A stretch of DNA of 22,921 nt, taken from NCBI GenBank assembly GCA_964370795.1, contig CAYJME010000029.1, positions 1 through 22,921 of the forward strand, read 5' to 3'. This document shows positions 8,779 through 16,404 of this stretch, in pieces. The stretch comes from JAHFOW01 sp964370795. Its GTDB lineage: Bacteria; Planctomycetota; Brocadiia; Brocadiales; Brocadiaceae. Below the pieces are notes generated by a model. That model worked only from the letters and a program-made list of their open reading frames with translations, made no database searches and was not told the origin of the DNA. The number at the start of each line of letters is the position of its first letter. The first letter of the stretch is position 1. The translations under genes were made by a program, and so were the position numbers.

Positions 8779-9091
8779 ATAGTATTACTCTGTAAACACT
8801 TTTTTTTTCGACGAGTTTTTAAAACACACCCCCCTAAATCCCCTCTTAATAGAGGAGACTTGGTTGCGACTTTGCATTGAAATTACTGAATATATGCGGC
8901 ATCTCAATCATTCAGGATTGAGCGCCTTCGGGTAATTCTTCCCATTCAAGACCAAAGAGTCTGTGTAAAAAGTCAATCATCGTATCATTGTGGGGGGGGT
9001 TTTTCCAAAGCAATCGCCTGGAATTATTATAGGGAAAGATTGCTTCGCTTCGCTCGCAATGACACCTAAAACTCGACTTTTTGCACAGAGT
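8779..9091. other. Repeat-filled murE-murF intergenic region
   Basis: This 313-bp gap inside the dcw cluster has no credible gene. It holds a copy of the C5/G5 palindromic repeat (8829-8867), a perfect CTCAATC/GATTGAG hairpin (8903-8922), and a MITE-like element with terminal inverted repeats (8956-9093). Between murE and murF it may attenuate, stabilise or re-initiate transcription, but no clear promoter or U-tract terminator was found. Confidence 0.6.
8829..8867. repeat. Copy of C5/G5 palindromic repeat family
   Basis: The segment beginning ACCCCCCTAAATCCCC, then a TTAATAGAGGAG turn and ACTTGGTTGC, aligns with the reverse complement of 7290-7333 (CCCCCTGAATCCCCCTTTAT). Its right end is nearly identical to 59-76. 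It can fold into an imperfect hairpin around TTAAT. Confidence 0.65.
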
Positions 9092-9093
9092 CT
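8956..9093. repeat. MITE-like element with 19-bp terminal inverted repeats
   Basis: The left end (8956-8974, AGAGTCTGTGTAAAAAGTC) matches the reverse complement of the right end (9075-9093, AGACTCTGTGCAAAAAGTC) at 17 of 19 positions. The interior has AAGCAATC/GATTGCTT inverted repeats and a GATTGCTTCGCTTCGCTCGC segment ending in GCAAT. At 138 bp it encodes nothing. It looks like a non-autonomous transposon relic, and its right end contains the murE stop codon. Confidence 0.65.
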
Positions 9094-10603
9094 AAAGCCT
9101 TGAGTTACATTTCAGAACATCCACCGTATAATTTTCCTGTTCATATACCTTACGCCTGAATAAAGCCTGTCTTACCACCTCATGATCGCTAAAGGGAACT
9201 GTGGTATCCTTGAATATCTGATATTGTTCATGACCCTTTCCCGCAATAATTACAACATCACCCTTTTTTGCTTCAGAAAGAGCCTCCTCTATGGCCAGCT
9301 TTCTCTCCGGTTGCACATAAAAAAGAGCATCCTTGTTTACCCCCTTGAGAATTTCTGATATGATACCCTGCGGCTCCTCAGAACGTGGATTGTCATTGGT
9401 TACCCAGAACATATCGGCATATTTCTCAGCAATGTGTCCCATCTTAGGCCTCTTTTTTCGATCCCTGTCCCCGCCGCATCCAAATACAAGGATAATGCGT
9501 CCCGTTGTTACATCACGAAGGGTACTCAAGATTACTTGTAATGCCTGATGTGTATGAGCAAAGTCAATATAGACAGAAAAGTCCTGTCCGCAGTCAATTT
9601 TCTCCAACCGTCCTGGCACTCCACACAGAGATTCAAGTCCCCTTTTTACCGTCTCCATATTAAAACCCAACGCTAATCCATTCGCAGCAGACGCAAGGGC
9701 ATTATAAATGTTATGTTTTCCAGCCAGCCTGATATCTATAATCGCTTTACTCCAGGGTGAATTGATCTTAAATCTTGAACCATTGGCATTCATCTGTATT
9801 ACTTCCGCTGCAACATCTGCGTTCTTTCTCTTTATACCGTACCAGACTACCTGTGATTTTGTACATGCAGCGAAGTGCTTACTTGTATTGTGATCGATAT
9901 TCAGGATGGAAAATGCGTCTTTCCTTAATTCTTTAAACAAATTAAGTTTTTCTGCCCGGTAATTCTTTATATTTTCATGATAATCGAGATGTTCTGCTGA
10001 TAAATTGGTAAAAATCGCTGAACGGAAACGGACGCCATCCAGACGATGCTGGGAAAGCGCATGGGAAGAGGCCTCAATCACGGCGTATTTTATTTTTGCT
10101 TTCAGCATCTCATTAAGATAAGCGTGTATATCAACTGATTCGGGGGTGGTTTCTTTTGCAGGTATTATCTTTTCACCGATTTGATATTGAATAGTACCAA
10201 TCAGTCCTGCCAAACTACCGGAAGCCTCAATAATTGACTTTGTAAAATATGAAGTGGTTGTTTTCCCATTTGTCCCTGTAATGCCAGTGATTGTCATGTG
10301 TAACGATGGGTCGCCATAAAAATGGCTACTCATGAACGCCAGCGCCTGTCGTGAGTTAGAGACAACAATGTAAGGTAGTGAAAGAGGAACAGGAATCCTT
10401 TTTTCAACAACAAGCGCGCCAGCGCCTCTTCTGACTGCATCAGCAATAAAATTGTGGCCATCCAGCGCATGACCTTGAATAGCCACAAACACGCATCCCG
10501 CTTTTACTTTCCGGGAATCGTGCGTTATGCCTGTTACCTCTTGCTCTACAAAGTTAAAAGAATCATATTCTTTTAAGCATGAACAAAGTTCTCTTAATCT
10601 CAT
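9092..10603 (-). CDS. murE: UDP-MurNAc-tripeptide synthetase MurE (meso-DAP type)
   Basis: MurE adds the third stem residue to UDP-MurNAc-L-Ala-D-Glu. With the ATG at 10603 the protein has 503 residues. The P-loop is TGTNGKTTT at about 109-117, the carbamylated-lysine region is YRAEKLNLF, and DNPRSEEP sits at about 404-411. DNPR is the known signature for meso-diaminopimelate specificity. GKGHEQYQIF follows near 455. A TTG at 10609 is an alternative start. The stop and last residues (about CNSRL) lie in sequence shared with a repeat: a 17-mer also found at 11006-11022, abutting the MITE-like terminus. It lies just after the small 91-residue ORF. Confidence 0.95.
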   Translation of the reverse strand: MRLRELCSCLKEYDSFNFVEQEVTGITHDSRKVKAGCVFVAIQGHALDGHNFIADAVRRGAGALVVEKRIPVPLSLPYIVVSNSRQALAFMSSHFYGDPSLHMTITGITGTNGKTTTSYFTKSIIEASGSLAGLIGTIQYQIGEKIIPAKETTPESVDIHAYLNEMLKAKIKYAVIEASSHALSQHRLDGVRFRSAIFTNLSAEHLDYHENIKNYRAEKLNLFKELRKDAFSILNIDHNTSKHFAACTKSQVVWYGIKRKNADVAAEVIQMNANGSRFKINSPWSKAIIDIRLAGKHNIYNALASAANGLALGFNMETVKRGLESLCGVPGRLEKIDCGQDFSVYIDFAHTHQALQVILSTLRDVTTGRIILVFGCGGDRDRKKRPKMGHIAEKYADMFWVTNDNPRSEEPQGIISEILKGVNKDALFYVQPERKLAIEEALSEAKKGDVVIIAGKGHEQYQIFKDTTVPFSDHEVVRQALFRRKVYEQENYTVDVLKCNSRL

Positions 10604-10612
10604 ACGCAATCG

Positions 10613-10888
10613 CTAAACCTTTTCCAGCACTTCCGTGATACTTTGCTGGGGAAAATAATCTATTTTTAATGTTGCATCAAAACCCTGTGTTGGCACACTT
10701 CTTAAGTGTACAATTTTTTCATACAAAAGCCTTGATTTATCAACCTTACCAATTTCCTCTGCGTATTCCCTCAAAAGCCTTTTCAGTATTTCACTGTTGT
10801 TTGTTCGTGCCATTTCCAATTCTTTTTCCGTCGCATACAAGCTGTACCATAAAATGAAATTCTGTTTTTCTATTTCTTTTTGTAACAT
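10613..10888 (-). CDS. Unrecognised 91-residue protein between ftsI and murE
   Basis: I do not recognise this protein. It is very likely translated: the ATG at 10888 has AAGGGG about 6 nt upstream, and the stop is 3 nt from the earliest murE start (9 nt from the preferred one). The sequence is mostly helical and charged, with heptad-like stretches such as YATEKELEMARTNN and EILKRLLREYAEEI, then VPTQGFDATLKIDYFP and a short helical end. There is no signal peptide, membrane segment or cysteine. dcw clusters do not usually carry a gene here. It could be a lineage-specific accessory of cell-wall synthesis or an unrelated insertion. Confidence 0.75.
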   Translation of the reverse strand: MLQKEIEKQNFILWYSLYATEKELEMARTNNSEILKRLLREYAEEIGKVDKSRLLYEKIVHLRSVPTQGFDATLKIDYFPQQSITEVLEKV

Positions 10889-11180
10889 GGTTTTTCCCCT
10901 TATTACATTCCTATGACAACCTCATAAAAACGCATATTTACATAATTTCAGAGTACGGATATTTGCGTGTTCTTCCATTCCCCCATTGGAAAACAAAAAT
11001 GTTTTAATGTAACTCAAGGCTTCACCCTTGACAAATTACTCAAGTCTCAAACCAGAAGGTTTAAGTTTATTCAAATTTTGCGTCTTGTGCGACGCCCTAC
11101 AACGTATATTATAAAACTTTTAACGCTCATCCGTGTACGAACCTTATGAGGCTTTCTGACTCACAAAAAAACACGGTCTC
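10889..11180. other. Gene-free ftsI-orf91 intergenic region with inverted repeats
   Basis: These 292 bp contain no credible ORF. Visible structure: a TCAAGG/CCTTGA hairpin at about 11014-11031, a 17-mer (11006-11022) repeated in inverse orientation at 9095-9111, a GCGTC/GACGC hairpin near 11080-11095, and CCTCATAA (10920-10927) matched by TTATGAGG (11144-11151), plus CCGTGT/ACACGG at 11131-11136 and 11171-11176. It is probably repeat-derived. Confidence 0.5.
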
Positions 11181-12902
11181 CTATTGCATAGCCAATTGGA
11201 ATTTTGATGGTTCGACACCAAGATAAAGAAGTGACCGCCTGATGATTTCTGCCACAACAGGCGCTGAAACAGTACCACCATAATATGCACCGTTTTTAGG
11301 TTCGTTCATCATTACCAGCACACAAACCCGCGGATGTCCAGCCGGTGCATACGCTATAAAAGAGCCAACATATTTTTGATGAGAATAACTTTTCCCGTCA
11401 ACGCCAGCCTTTTGCGACGTTCCTGTCTTTCCGGCAACGTCATATTCCAGAAGATTTGCATTTTTTCCCGTCCCTTCTGTGACGACTTTCATCAGGATGG
11501 GATTCATGACATTTCGCGCAATATTTGCGTTGATTACACGTCGAACAACCTGCGAACAGGGAAATTGTTCTTTTATGGTGCTATCGTTCTTTATCGTTGA
11601 TTTTATGATCTTTGGTTTGAGTAATAACCCGCCATTAGGAATGCTGCAGAATGCAGTGACAAATTGGAGTGGTGTTACGGCGATTTCATGCCCTATAGAA
11701 AGAGATATGAGTGAATACTTTTTTGACCATTGTTTCAAGGGGCGAAAAATTCCCCCGATTTCTCCAGGTAATTCAATACCTGTCTTTTCTCCAAAATCAA
11801 ATTGCTTAAGATGATTATACATCCTTTCGTTTCCCATCAACAGGCCTAATTTGGCCATTCCAATATTACTTGAATAGGAAACAACCTCAGAAACGGTAAG
11901 ATTACCGTGACCGCCATGGGTATCATGAAGAAGCCTTCCCTCCAGTTCACAGACGCCATTGTTGCAAAAAATCACATCATCGGGTCTTACAAGACCCTGC
12001 TCAAATATCCCGGAAATAACAATAGGTTTCATGACCGAACCAGGCTCATAACAATCAGTAACAGCAAAATTTCTCCTGTTCTTCGATGGATATTTCATGA
12101 AATGATTTGGATCATACGACGGGTAATTGGCCATTGCCAACACCTCACCCGTCATGGGGTCCATTACCACCGCCGTTGCTGAGAGTGGCTCCCATTTCAA
12201 GCACGCAGATGCTAACTCCTCCTCTGCAAAACGCTGAATATTTGCGTCAATGGTGAGCATAACACCATTCCCATGCCTGGGTAACTTTACCTCTGCATCC
12301 GGGGTTGCAATGGGGCGTTGTAACGCATCACGATCAACAAGTTTGTATCCAGCTTCACCGGATAATGTGTTGTCAAATAACAACTCAATGCCTTCGAGTC
12401 CCCTTCCGTCAATATCGGTAAAGCCGAGAATGTGGCTGGCCAGTTGTTTGCGCGGATAAAAACGATGATACTCGCAGGTAGTATATATCCCTTTTAAAGA
12501 CAATTTTGAAACTGCGGCAAGCTCATCATCCCCGACCCTTCGTTTAATCCAGACAAACCGTTTGCCTTTATTCAGCAGCTTTGCTATTTTTGATGAGTTA
12601 ATCTTTAAGACCCTGCTCAATTGATATGATACGCTACGAACATCCTCAACTTCGGCCGGGTCCGCATAAACTGAAGCAACTCGTAAAGATTCGGCAAGGG
12701 TATTTCCGTTGCGGTCCAGAATTGAGCCTCTTCTCGCCGGCAATTCAATTTTTTTGCACTGCTGTACTCTGGCCTTTTTGCTGAATTCATCATGGCTTCC
12801 GACCTGAATTCGCCCAAGATGCACGGCAAGCGCAACAAATGCGATGATGAGAACGCAGCCAATGACATTCAATAGAAATTTATGTCTTTTTAAAGGAAGC
12901 AC
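11181..12902 (-). CDS. ftsI: Septal penicillin-binding protein FtsI (PBP3)
   Basis: FtsI is the class B transpeptidase that cross-links septal peptidoglycan with FtsW. The 573-residue protein has an N-terminal membrane anchor (about 8-32), the PBP-dimer segment with ARRGSILDRNGNTLAES (about 56-72), and a transpeptidase domain with all three catalytic motifs: SVMK at 289-292, SSN at 344-346 and KTG at 492-494. The start is GTG at 12902 (MLPLKRHKFLL) with a GGA about 9 nt upstream. There is no PASTA domain. A 139-bp gap to ftsL contains a GCTTTCG/CGAAAGC hairpin (12965-12998). Confidence 0.95.
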   Translation of the reverse strand: MLPLKRHKFLLNVIGCVLIIAFVALAVHLGRIQVGSHDEFSKKARVQQCKKIELPARRGSILDRNGNTLAESLRVASVYADPAEVEDVRSVSYQLSRVLKINSSKIAKLLNKGKRFVWIKRRVGDDELAAVSKLSLKGIYTTCEYHRFYPRKQLASHILGFTDIDGRGLEGIELLFDNTLSGEAGYKLVDRDALQRPIATPDAEVKLPRHGNGVMLTIDANIQRFAEEELASACLKWEPLSATAVVMDPMTGEVLAMANYPSYDPNHFMKYPSKNRRNFAVTDCYEPGSVMKPIVISGIFEQGLVRPDDVIFCNNGVCELEGRLLHDTHGGHGNLTVSEVVSYSSNIGMAKLGLLMGNERMYNHLKQFDFGEKTGIELPGEIGGIFRPLKQWSKKYSLISLSIGHEIAVTPLQFVTAFCSIPNGGLLLKPKIIKSTIKNDSTIKEQFPCSQVVRRVINANIARNVMNPILMKVVTEGTGKNANLLEYDVAGKTGTSQKAGVDGKSYSHQKYVGSFIAYAPAGHPRVCVLVMMNEPKNGAYYGGTVSAPVVAEIIRRSLLYLGVEPSKFQLAMQ

Positions 12903-13041
12903 GTTAATAATTCCAAAAAATCAAACACTTACCACTATTCATTCTTATATCAAATTTTACGGACGCTTTCGAGACAAGGAAACATTTGCCCCGAAAGCAT
13001 CCGGGAGGAGGGCATTCCATAAGCTACTTTTTGCGTATATC

Positions 13042-13413
13042 TTAATTGTGCAACGAACAACAATCCGAATAAGAATTTTTTTGCGTATACAAACCTTTAT
13101 TTGAACTCGCCTTCACAGCATTCATCATGTTCTCTTTGTACTTTGTTTGACCCATCATAATAATACCTGTTGTTTCTTCCCGTGGAACAAGCGGCAACCT
13201 GAATGATTGTACTTTATAGGCGATAATTTCAGGCGATTTGAGACGTTTTACATGGTATTCCAACTTCCTGTTTTTTTCTATTAACTCTTCACAATTCTTT
13301 TGCAAGGCAGCAACCTGATACCCTATCCCTATAACTTCATTCCGTTCCCATACTACAAATATCGCCATGCCTATGACAATTGCAAATACCAATAATATCC
13401 TTGATACACCCAT
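13042..13413 (-). CDS. ftsL: FtsL-like division protein
   Basis: FtsL is a short bitopic protein that forms a coiled coil with FtsB and regulates FtsWI. Sequence identity is weak in this family, so the call rests on position between rsmH and ftsI, small size (123 residues) and topology. A membrane segment lies at about residues 4-22, followed by a coiled-coil stretch (about 30-58, ALQKNCEELIEKNRKLEYH) and a short basic tail ending in SDCCSLHN. I prefer the ATG at 13413, which follows the rsmH stop (TGATATG) with GGAGAGG upstream. The frame is open to 13461, but that would overlap rsmH by 47 nt. Confidence 0.82.
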   Translation of the reverse strand: MGVSRILLVFAIVIGMAIFVVWERNEVIGIGYQVAALQKNCEELIEKNRKLEYHVKRLKSPEIIAYKVQSFRLPLVPREETTGIIMMGQTKYKENMMNAVKASSNKGLYTQKNSYSDCCSLHN

Positions 13414-13414
13414 A

Positions 13415-14314
13415 TCAAATCCTCTCCGCAACCCTGAGCTTTGCACTCCTGCACCTGACATTTTCTGCCATTTCAGTCTCTTTTGGAATTACAGGCTTCT
13501 TTGTTACTACCCTGAATATATTCTGTTTCGCCTTCTCAATAAATGTGTGCTTTACAATACGGTCTTCAAGCGAATGAAAACTTATAATTACAATACGAGC
13601 CCCCGCGGTCATAAAATTATGAATTTTATTCAAAAAAATCTCTAAACCTTCCAATTCTTTATTAACGGCAATTCTCAACGCCTGAAAAGCCCGTGTTGCC
13701 GGATGGATTGTACACCTCCCACGCGGAACGACTCTCTCGATTATTGCGGCCAAATCCCTTGTTGAATTAATATTACCCTTCCGTCGCTCGTTCCAAATAG
13801 CTTTTGCAATCCTCCGTGACCATCGCTCTTCGCCATACTTCCAGAATAACGTTTGCAACTCCTGTTCAGAGAGCCTCTTGATGAGATCCCGCGCTGTAAC
13901 GCCTCGCGAACGATCCATTCTCATATCAAGCGGCCCTTCTTTTGAAAAACTAAAACCACGATCCGGCTGGTCAAATTGCAGAGAGGATACTCCTAAATCA
14001 ACCAGGACTCCATCAACCTTATCAATTCCCGCCTGGCACAACACTTCATCTACATTTGCATAATCTTCATGGAAAAGTTTGAATGCATTTCCCGTTTTTT
14101 CCAAATAGCGCCCGGCTATGTCCAGTATTTCAGCGTCCCTATCAATGCCAATTAATATTCCACCAGGCTTGATTTTATCCATTATCTTGATTGCATGCCC
14201 TCCGGCGCCTACCGTACAGTCCAAAATGCGCTGTCCCGATTGCAAATGCAAGTAATTCACTACCTCTTCTACCATTACTGGTATATGAGGGGTACCGTTT
14301 GTTTCATCACCCAT
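13415..14314 (-). CDS. rsmH: 16S rRNA (cytosine1402-N4)-methyltransferase RsmH
   Basis: RsmH (MraW) methylates N4 of C1402 in the 16S rRNA P site using S-adenosylmethionine. The start HIPVMVEEVV is canonical, followed by the SAM loop DCTVGAGGHA (about 32-41), DLGVSSLQFD, RGFSFSKEGPLDMRMD, and the C-terminal FHSLEDRIVKHTF. Length 299 is normal. The ATG is preceded by GAGAGAAG. It lies 32 bp after mraZ and directly before ftsL, the standard dcw order. Confidence 0.97.
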   Translation of the reverse strand: MGDETNGTPHIPVMVEEVVNYLHLQSGQRILDCTVGAGGHAIKIMDKIKPGGILIGIDRDAEILDIAGRYLEKTGNAFKLFHEDYANVDEVLCQAGIDKVDGVLVDLGVSSLQFDQPDRGFSFSKEGPLDMRMDRSRGVTARDLIKRLSEQELQTLFWKYGEERWSRRIAKAIWNERRKGNINSTRDLAAIIERVVPRGRCTIHPATRAFQALRIAVNKELEGLEIFLNKIHNFMTAGARIVIISFHSLEDRIVKHTFIEKAKQNIFRVVTKKPVIPKETEMAENVRCRSAKLRVAERI

Positions 14315-14346
14315 TGAATTTCTTCTCTCTATGGAGGGAATCGCGT

Positions 14347-14820
14347 TTATTCTATATCAATATCAACAGAAGGATTCTTGATGTGGAAGAGCTCTTCCGC
14401 AATCTCTTCGTACGCCGCATTGTGTTCTGTTTCAAAATCCTTCCAGCTGTTTTCATTCCAAATCTCAATACGACTACTTACTCCCACAATCACTACATTT
14501 TTCTGAATCCTGGCAAGCTCTTTCAGATATTGAGGAATCAATATACGCCCCTGCTGGTCACATTCGGGAATCTTCTGTGCCTTAGAGAAAAAAAGACGCT
14601 GGAATTGACGCGCCTTCTTATTGGTAAAGGAGAGTTGTTCAATTTTTGAAACGACGCCCTGCCATACCCTGGGCGTATACATAAAAAGACATGTATCAAG
14701 CCCGCGGGTTACGAAAAAACCCTTTCCATCCATCTTCGTATCTATACCTTCGCGAAGAGCGGCTGGTATGGCTAGCCTATTTTTGTCATCAATTGTGTGA
14801 TGGTACTCACCGGTGAACAT
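14347..14820 (-). CDS. mraZ: Transcriptional regulator MraZ
   Basis: MraZ is a DNA-binding protein of the SpoVT/AbrB superfamily with two swapped-hairpin domains, and in studied bacteria it represses its own dcw operon. The start MFTGEYHHTIDDKNRLAIP is typical, and the second domain has QKIPECDQQGRILIPQYLKE. The ATG at 14820 gives 157 residues and has AAAGGGA about 7 nt upstream. The frame extends to a GTG at 14841, but that would lie inside the probable MraZ operator. The C-terminal tail is acidic. It is the first gene of the cluster. Confidence 0.95.
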   Translation of the reverse strand: MFTGEYHHTIDDKNRLAIPAALREGIDTKMDGKGFFVTRGLDTCLFMYTPRVWQGVVSKIEQLSFTNKKARQFQRLFFSKAQKIPECDQQGRILIPQYLKELARIQKNVVIVGVSSRIEIWNENSWKDFETEHNAAYEEIAEELFHIKNPSVDIDIE

Positions 14821-14826
14821 ACGATT

Positions 14827-14851
14827 ATCCCTTTTCCCCACTTTTCACCAC
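14827..14851 (-). promoter_or_regulatory. MraZ-box-like repeats
   Basis: Read on the minus strand, three pentamers GTGGT, GTGGG and GGGAT occur at an exact 10-bp period, separated by GAAAA in both gaps (plus-strand 14847-14851, 14837-14841, 14827-14831). Known MraZ operators are direct TGGGN-type repeats with 5-nt spacers upstream of mraZ. Position and periodicity fit; the third repeat overlaps the ribosome binding site. Confidence 0.65.
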
Positions 14852-14871
14852 TTAATACCACAAATGGCTAA

Positions 14872-14900
14872 GACATTAATCTTTTTTTAGAAATTGTCAA
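14872..14900 (-). promoter_or_regulatory. Candidate dcw promoter
   Basis: A perfect -35 TTGACA lies at 14900-14895 on the minus strand. A weak -10 (TAATGT at 14878-14873 or AATGTC at 14877-14872) lies 16-17 nt downstream, upstream of the MraZ-box-like repeats. The -10 match is poor, so the exact promoter is uncertain. Confidence 0.4.
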
Positions 14901-14942
14901 GCACTATTTTTCCCCCCTCCCAAAACAACGCCTTTAAAATCT

Positions 14943-14959
14943 CATATTACTCGAATATG
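14943..14959. repeat. CATATT-5-AATATG dyad in mraZ-queA region
   Basis: A perfect 6-bp inverted repeat with a 5-bp ACTCG spacer sits in the AT-rich divergent region between mraZ and queA. It may be an operator. The surrounding sequence (14901-15106) otherwise shows T-tracts and no gene. Confidence 0.35.
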
Positions 14960-15074
14960 TTGTATCTTATTAATTAACCATTTCTATATGTAGTATGTTT
15001 ATTTTTTTCCATATTTTTTCAAATTTTATGTTTTACAAATTTTTTTTTAACTTCCCCTGTGTATACATCTTGAT

Positions 15075-15080
15075 TATAAT
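15075..15080 (+). promoter_or_regulatory. Candidate queA -10 element
   Basis: A perfect TATAAT lies 27 nt upstream of the queA ATG at 15107. No strong -35 is seen at normal spacing. It predicts a short leader of about 20 nt. Confidence 0.45.
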
Positions 15081-15106
15081 TATCACATTGATATTATGAG
15101 CATTTT

Positions 15107-16183
15107 ATGAATATCTCCAGATCTAAATCGCAAGAAATGAGTACCCAGTTATCCGGGTACGACTACCGTCTTCCCAGGGAATTAATCGCCCAGAAACCTT
15201 TAGAAAATAGAGATGACGCCCGGCTCCTCGTCTTGCGTCGGGATACCGGCAAGATAGAACATCGGAAATTTCACGAGATAACAAACTATCTGTTAGCCGG
15301 AGATTTGTTAGTTCTGAATAACACAAAGGTTATGCCGGCACAAATCATTGGGAAAAAACCCAGCGGGGCTTCCGTTGAATTGTTATTGATCGAGGAGCAG
15401 GAAAAAAATCGTTGGCGGGCGTTTATCAAATCAAACGCAAAATTAAGAAAAGGCGAGATAATTAATATTAACCATGACACAATTTCTCTGAATCTCTCCG
15501 AAAAATTTGAAGATGGTTCGTGGTCCCTTATTTTCAACAGCAACACAAACATAAAGGAACTCCTCTGGCAAATTGGAAAAATGCCTCTGCCTCCTTACAT
15601 AAAACGACCCAGAAACAATGACCTATTATCCCCTTTTGACAGGGAACGTTACCAGACGGTATTTGCTCAAAAGGAGGGCGCCATTGCTGCCCCCACGGCA
15701 GGGCTGCATTTCAGCCCTGAAACCCTTGCGAAGATAAAGCATTCAGGGGTGGAAATAGCATTCATTACCCTCCATGTGGGCTTAGGCACGTTTCTTCCCA
15801 TAAAAACAGAAGATATCCGGGCGCATCACATGCACAGAGAATACTATGAATGTCCCGAAGAGGGTATCCGGAAGATAAAAAAGACCCGAGATCAAAAAGG
15901 ACGAGTAGTTGCAACGGGAAGCACTTCCTGCCGGGTTCTTGAAACCATTGCCGGAAATAATGGAACACCACAACTCTCCGGCTGGACAAATTTATTTATT
16001 TACCCTCCCTACAATTTTAAATACGTTGACATACTAATAACGAACTTTCATCTCCCGAAAACCACATTATTACTGCTCGTTTCAGCCTTTGCAGGGAGGG
16101 ATAACATCATGAACGCTTACGAAACTGCCATCAGGGAAGGTTATCGTTTCTTTAGCTATGGTGATTGCATGATGATCATTTAA
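15107..16183 (+). CDS. queA: tRNA preQ1(34) S-adenosylmethionine ribosyltransferase-isomerase QueA
   Basis: QueA transfers and isomerises the ribosyl part of S-adenosylmethionine onto preQ1 at tRNA position 34 to form epoxyqueuosine, the penultimate step of queuosine synthesis. Characteristic stretches are YDYRLPRELIAQKPL, GDLLVLNNTKVMPAQIIGKK, LPLPPYIKR-type sequence (here MPLPPYIKRP), YQTVFAQKEGAIAAPTAGLH, ITLHVGLGTFLP and TNFHLPKTTLLLLVSAFAG. The ORF has 358 residues from the ATG at 15107; a start at 15137 (MSTQLSGYDYRL) gives 348 and fits the family slightly better. Neither has a clear Shine-Dalgarno. It is transcribed divergently from mraZ; no other queuosine gene is in the window. Confidence 0.96.
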   Translation: MNISRSKSQEMSTQLSGYDYRLPRELIAQKPLENRDDARLLVLRRDTGKIEHRKFHEITNYLLAGDLLVLNNTKVMPAQIIGKKPSGASVELLLIEEQEKNRWRAFIKSNAKLRKGEIININHDTISLNLSEKFEDGSWSLIFNSNTNIKELLWQIGKMPLPPYIKRPRNNDLLSPFDRERYQTVFAQKEGAIAAPTAGLHFSPETLAKIKHSGVEIAFITLHVGLGTFLPIKTEDIRAHHMHREYYECPEEGIRKIKKTRDQKGRVVATGSTSCRVLETIAGNNGTPQLSGWTNLFIYPPYNFKYVDILITNFHLPKTTLLLLVSAFAGRDNIMNAYETAIREGYRFFSYGDCMMII

Positions 16184-16216
16184 CGTACCAGTTTAGTCTT
16201 TTTGAAAACATTAATA

Positions 16217-16266
16217 GTTGAAAGCGTCTTTCAACAACATACAGCGGCAATCCATGAATTACCGCT
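16217..16266 (+). repeat. Two adjacent hairpins downstream of queA
   Basis: GTTGAAAG/CTTTCAAC (16217-16235, 3-nt loop) is perfect. AGCGGCAA/TTACCGCT (16243-16266, 8-nt loop) has one mismatch. Neither is followed by a U tract, so they are not classical terminators. They could be 3'-end stabilisers or part of the nrdJ upstream region. Confidence 0.45.
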
Positions 16267-16362
16267 ACAGTCCATGACACCTGCGTTTATTCTTGGAATT
16301 TTTCAAATTGTTTACGGAAATGTCTTTTTATGTAGGATGATAAGCCGCTTCGTTCTAAAACA

Positions 16363-16390
16363 TTGAAATTCCTGTTCTATCTATTATAAT
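16363..16390 (+). promoter_or_regulatory. Sigma70-like promoter of nrdJ
   Basis: TTGAAA (16363-16368) and TATAAT (16385-16390) are separated by 16 nt, a strong housekeeping-type pair. Transcription should start near 16397, leaving only about 8 nt before the ATG at 16405. Confidence 0.65.
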
Positions 16391-16404
16391 TTTTATTGAA
16401 AATT

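Noticed and set aside
8779..9091. Rho-independent terminator between murE and murF
   Set aside because: Hairpins exist but none is followed by a U tract on the minus strand.
13414..13461. Longer FtsL start overlapping rsmH
   Set aside because: The ATG at 13413 has a better ribosome site and gives the usual short cytoplasmic segment before the membrane helix.
15123..15326. Minus-strand ORFs inside queA and plus-strand ORFs inside the dcw genes
   Set aside because: They overlap strongly recognised genes and show no domains or ribosome sites.
16184..16404. Cobalamin riboswitch or NrdR boxes upstream of nrdJ
   Set aside because: The promoter lies about 8 nt before the ATG, so no long leader exists, and no B12-box or NrdR-box-like sequence was seen.
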